Part shown: one piece after another, positions 63,964 through 64,000 of the stretch
Layout: every line of letters starts with the position of its first letter
How positions within the stretch are numbered: position 1 is the first letter of the stretch
Assembly (NCBI GenBank): GCA_023957235.1
Contig: JAMLHI010000006.1
Span: 141,525-205,524, forward strand
DNA from: Chitinophagales bacterium
GTDB lineage: Bacteria > Bacteroidota > Bacteroidia > Chitinophagales > JADIYW01
Reading direction: 5' to 3'
Length of the DNA: 64,000 nucleotides
Translations under genes and position numbers: made by a program
Notes under the pieces: generated by a model
Told to the model about the DNA's origin: nothing
Seen by the model: the letters and a program-made list of their open reading frames with translations, nothing else
Databases searched by the model: none

Positions 63964-64000
63964 ATGGATAGTATTTTACCATTGTTACAAGCTACAAGAA
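63964..64000 (+). CDS. start of a possible gene, cut by the window edge
   Basis: An ATG at 63964 opens a frame (MDSILPLLQATR) that is still open at the window end. Only 12 codons are visible, so it cannot be identified and may be chance. Confidence 0.3.
   Translation, partial: MDSILPLLQATR

Overview
The window is AT-rich chromosomal DNA from a member of the Bacteroidota. Three things point there: two proteins with type IX secretion (T9SS) C-terminal sorting domains, a CarboxypepD-reg/TonB-dependent receptor, and many promoters with the Bacteroidota -7 box TAnnTTTG. The box often lies only 6-20 nt before the start codon, and Shine-Dalgarno sequences are mostly absent. Most genes are housekeeping or metabolic; one accessory island interrupts them.

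Layout. 1-6.8 kb: a partial acyl-CoA thioesterase, a PiT phosphate transporter with its DUF47 partner, the site-2 protease RseP, tRNA-Leu(CAA) with its own promoter and terminator, an unknown helical protein, Ddl and 3-hydroxybutyryl-CoA dehydrogenase. 6.9-16.0 kb: a type I restriction-modification island (hsdM, rhuM-like, PDDEXK/DUF1016 nuclease, hsdS, four-helix-bundle gene, hsdR). Its codon choice is visibly more C-rich than the surroundings and it is bracketed by a 17-bp direct repeat. 16-27.8 kb: GH36-like glycosidase, gamma carbonic anhydrase-like protein, DedA protein, RF1, TonB receptor, SMC and a glycosyltransferase. 27.8-41.5 kb: a giant T9SS cargo protein, an SDR, a two-component system, an amino-acid permease, type II dehydroquinase, a class D beta-lactamase with all active-site motifs, an unknown protein and an NlpC/P60 peptidase. 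41.6-55.1 kb: cysCDN (PAPS synthesis), a heptose-kinase-like PfkB protein, an M20 peptidase, a T9SS SGNH hydrolase, a FucP-type transporter, a Wzi/RemB-like outer-membrane protein and a fused alpha/beta 2-oxoacid dehydrogenase E1. 55.3-64 kb: a fadI-fadJ operon in which fadJ is split by one in-frame TAG, an ABC exporter-like operon with a DUF3299-like periplasmic protein, tRNA-Arg(CCG), a hairpin RNA candidate, FtsE and an MBL-fold hydrolase.

The most unusual part is the specificity segment of the R-M island (9.7-12.8 kb). A family of 7-bp-periodic repeats (TTAGTRG and its reverse complement) stands at every module boundary. It lies before the DUF1016 gene, before TRD1 of HsdS, between TRD1 and TRD2 (as a ten-unit, 21-bp in-frame array encoding a heptad), and on both sides of the four-helix-bundle gene in inverted orientation. 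Together with a 12-bp ELTA triplet of the kind that sets spacer length in EcoR124-type enzymes, this suggests a repeat-driven, reading-frame-preserving way of remodelling HsdS. The four-helix-bundle gene would be the gene-carrying form of the repeat element. The structure is read directly from the sequence; the mechanism is inference.
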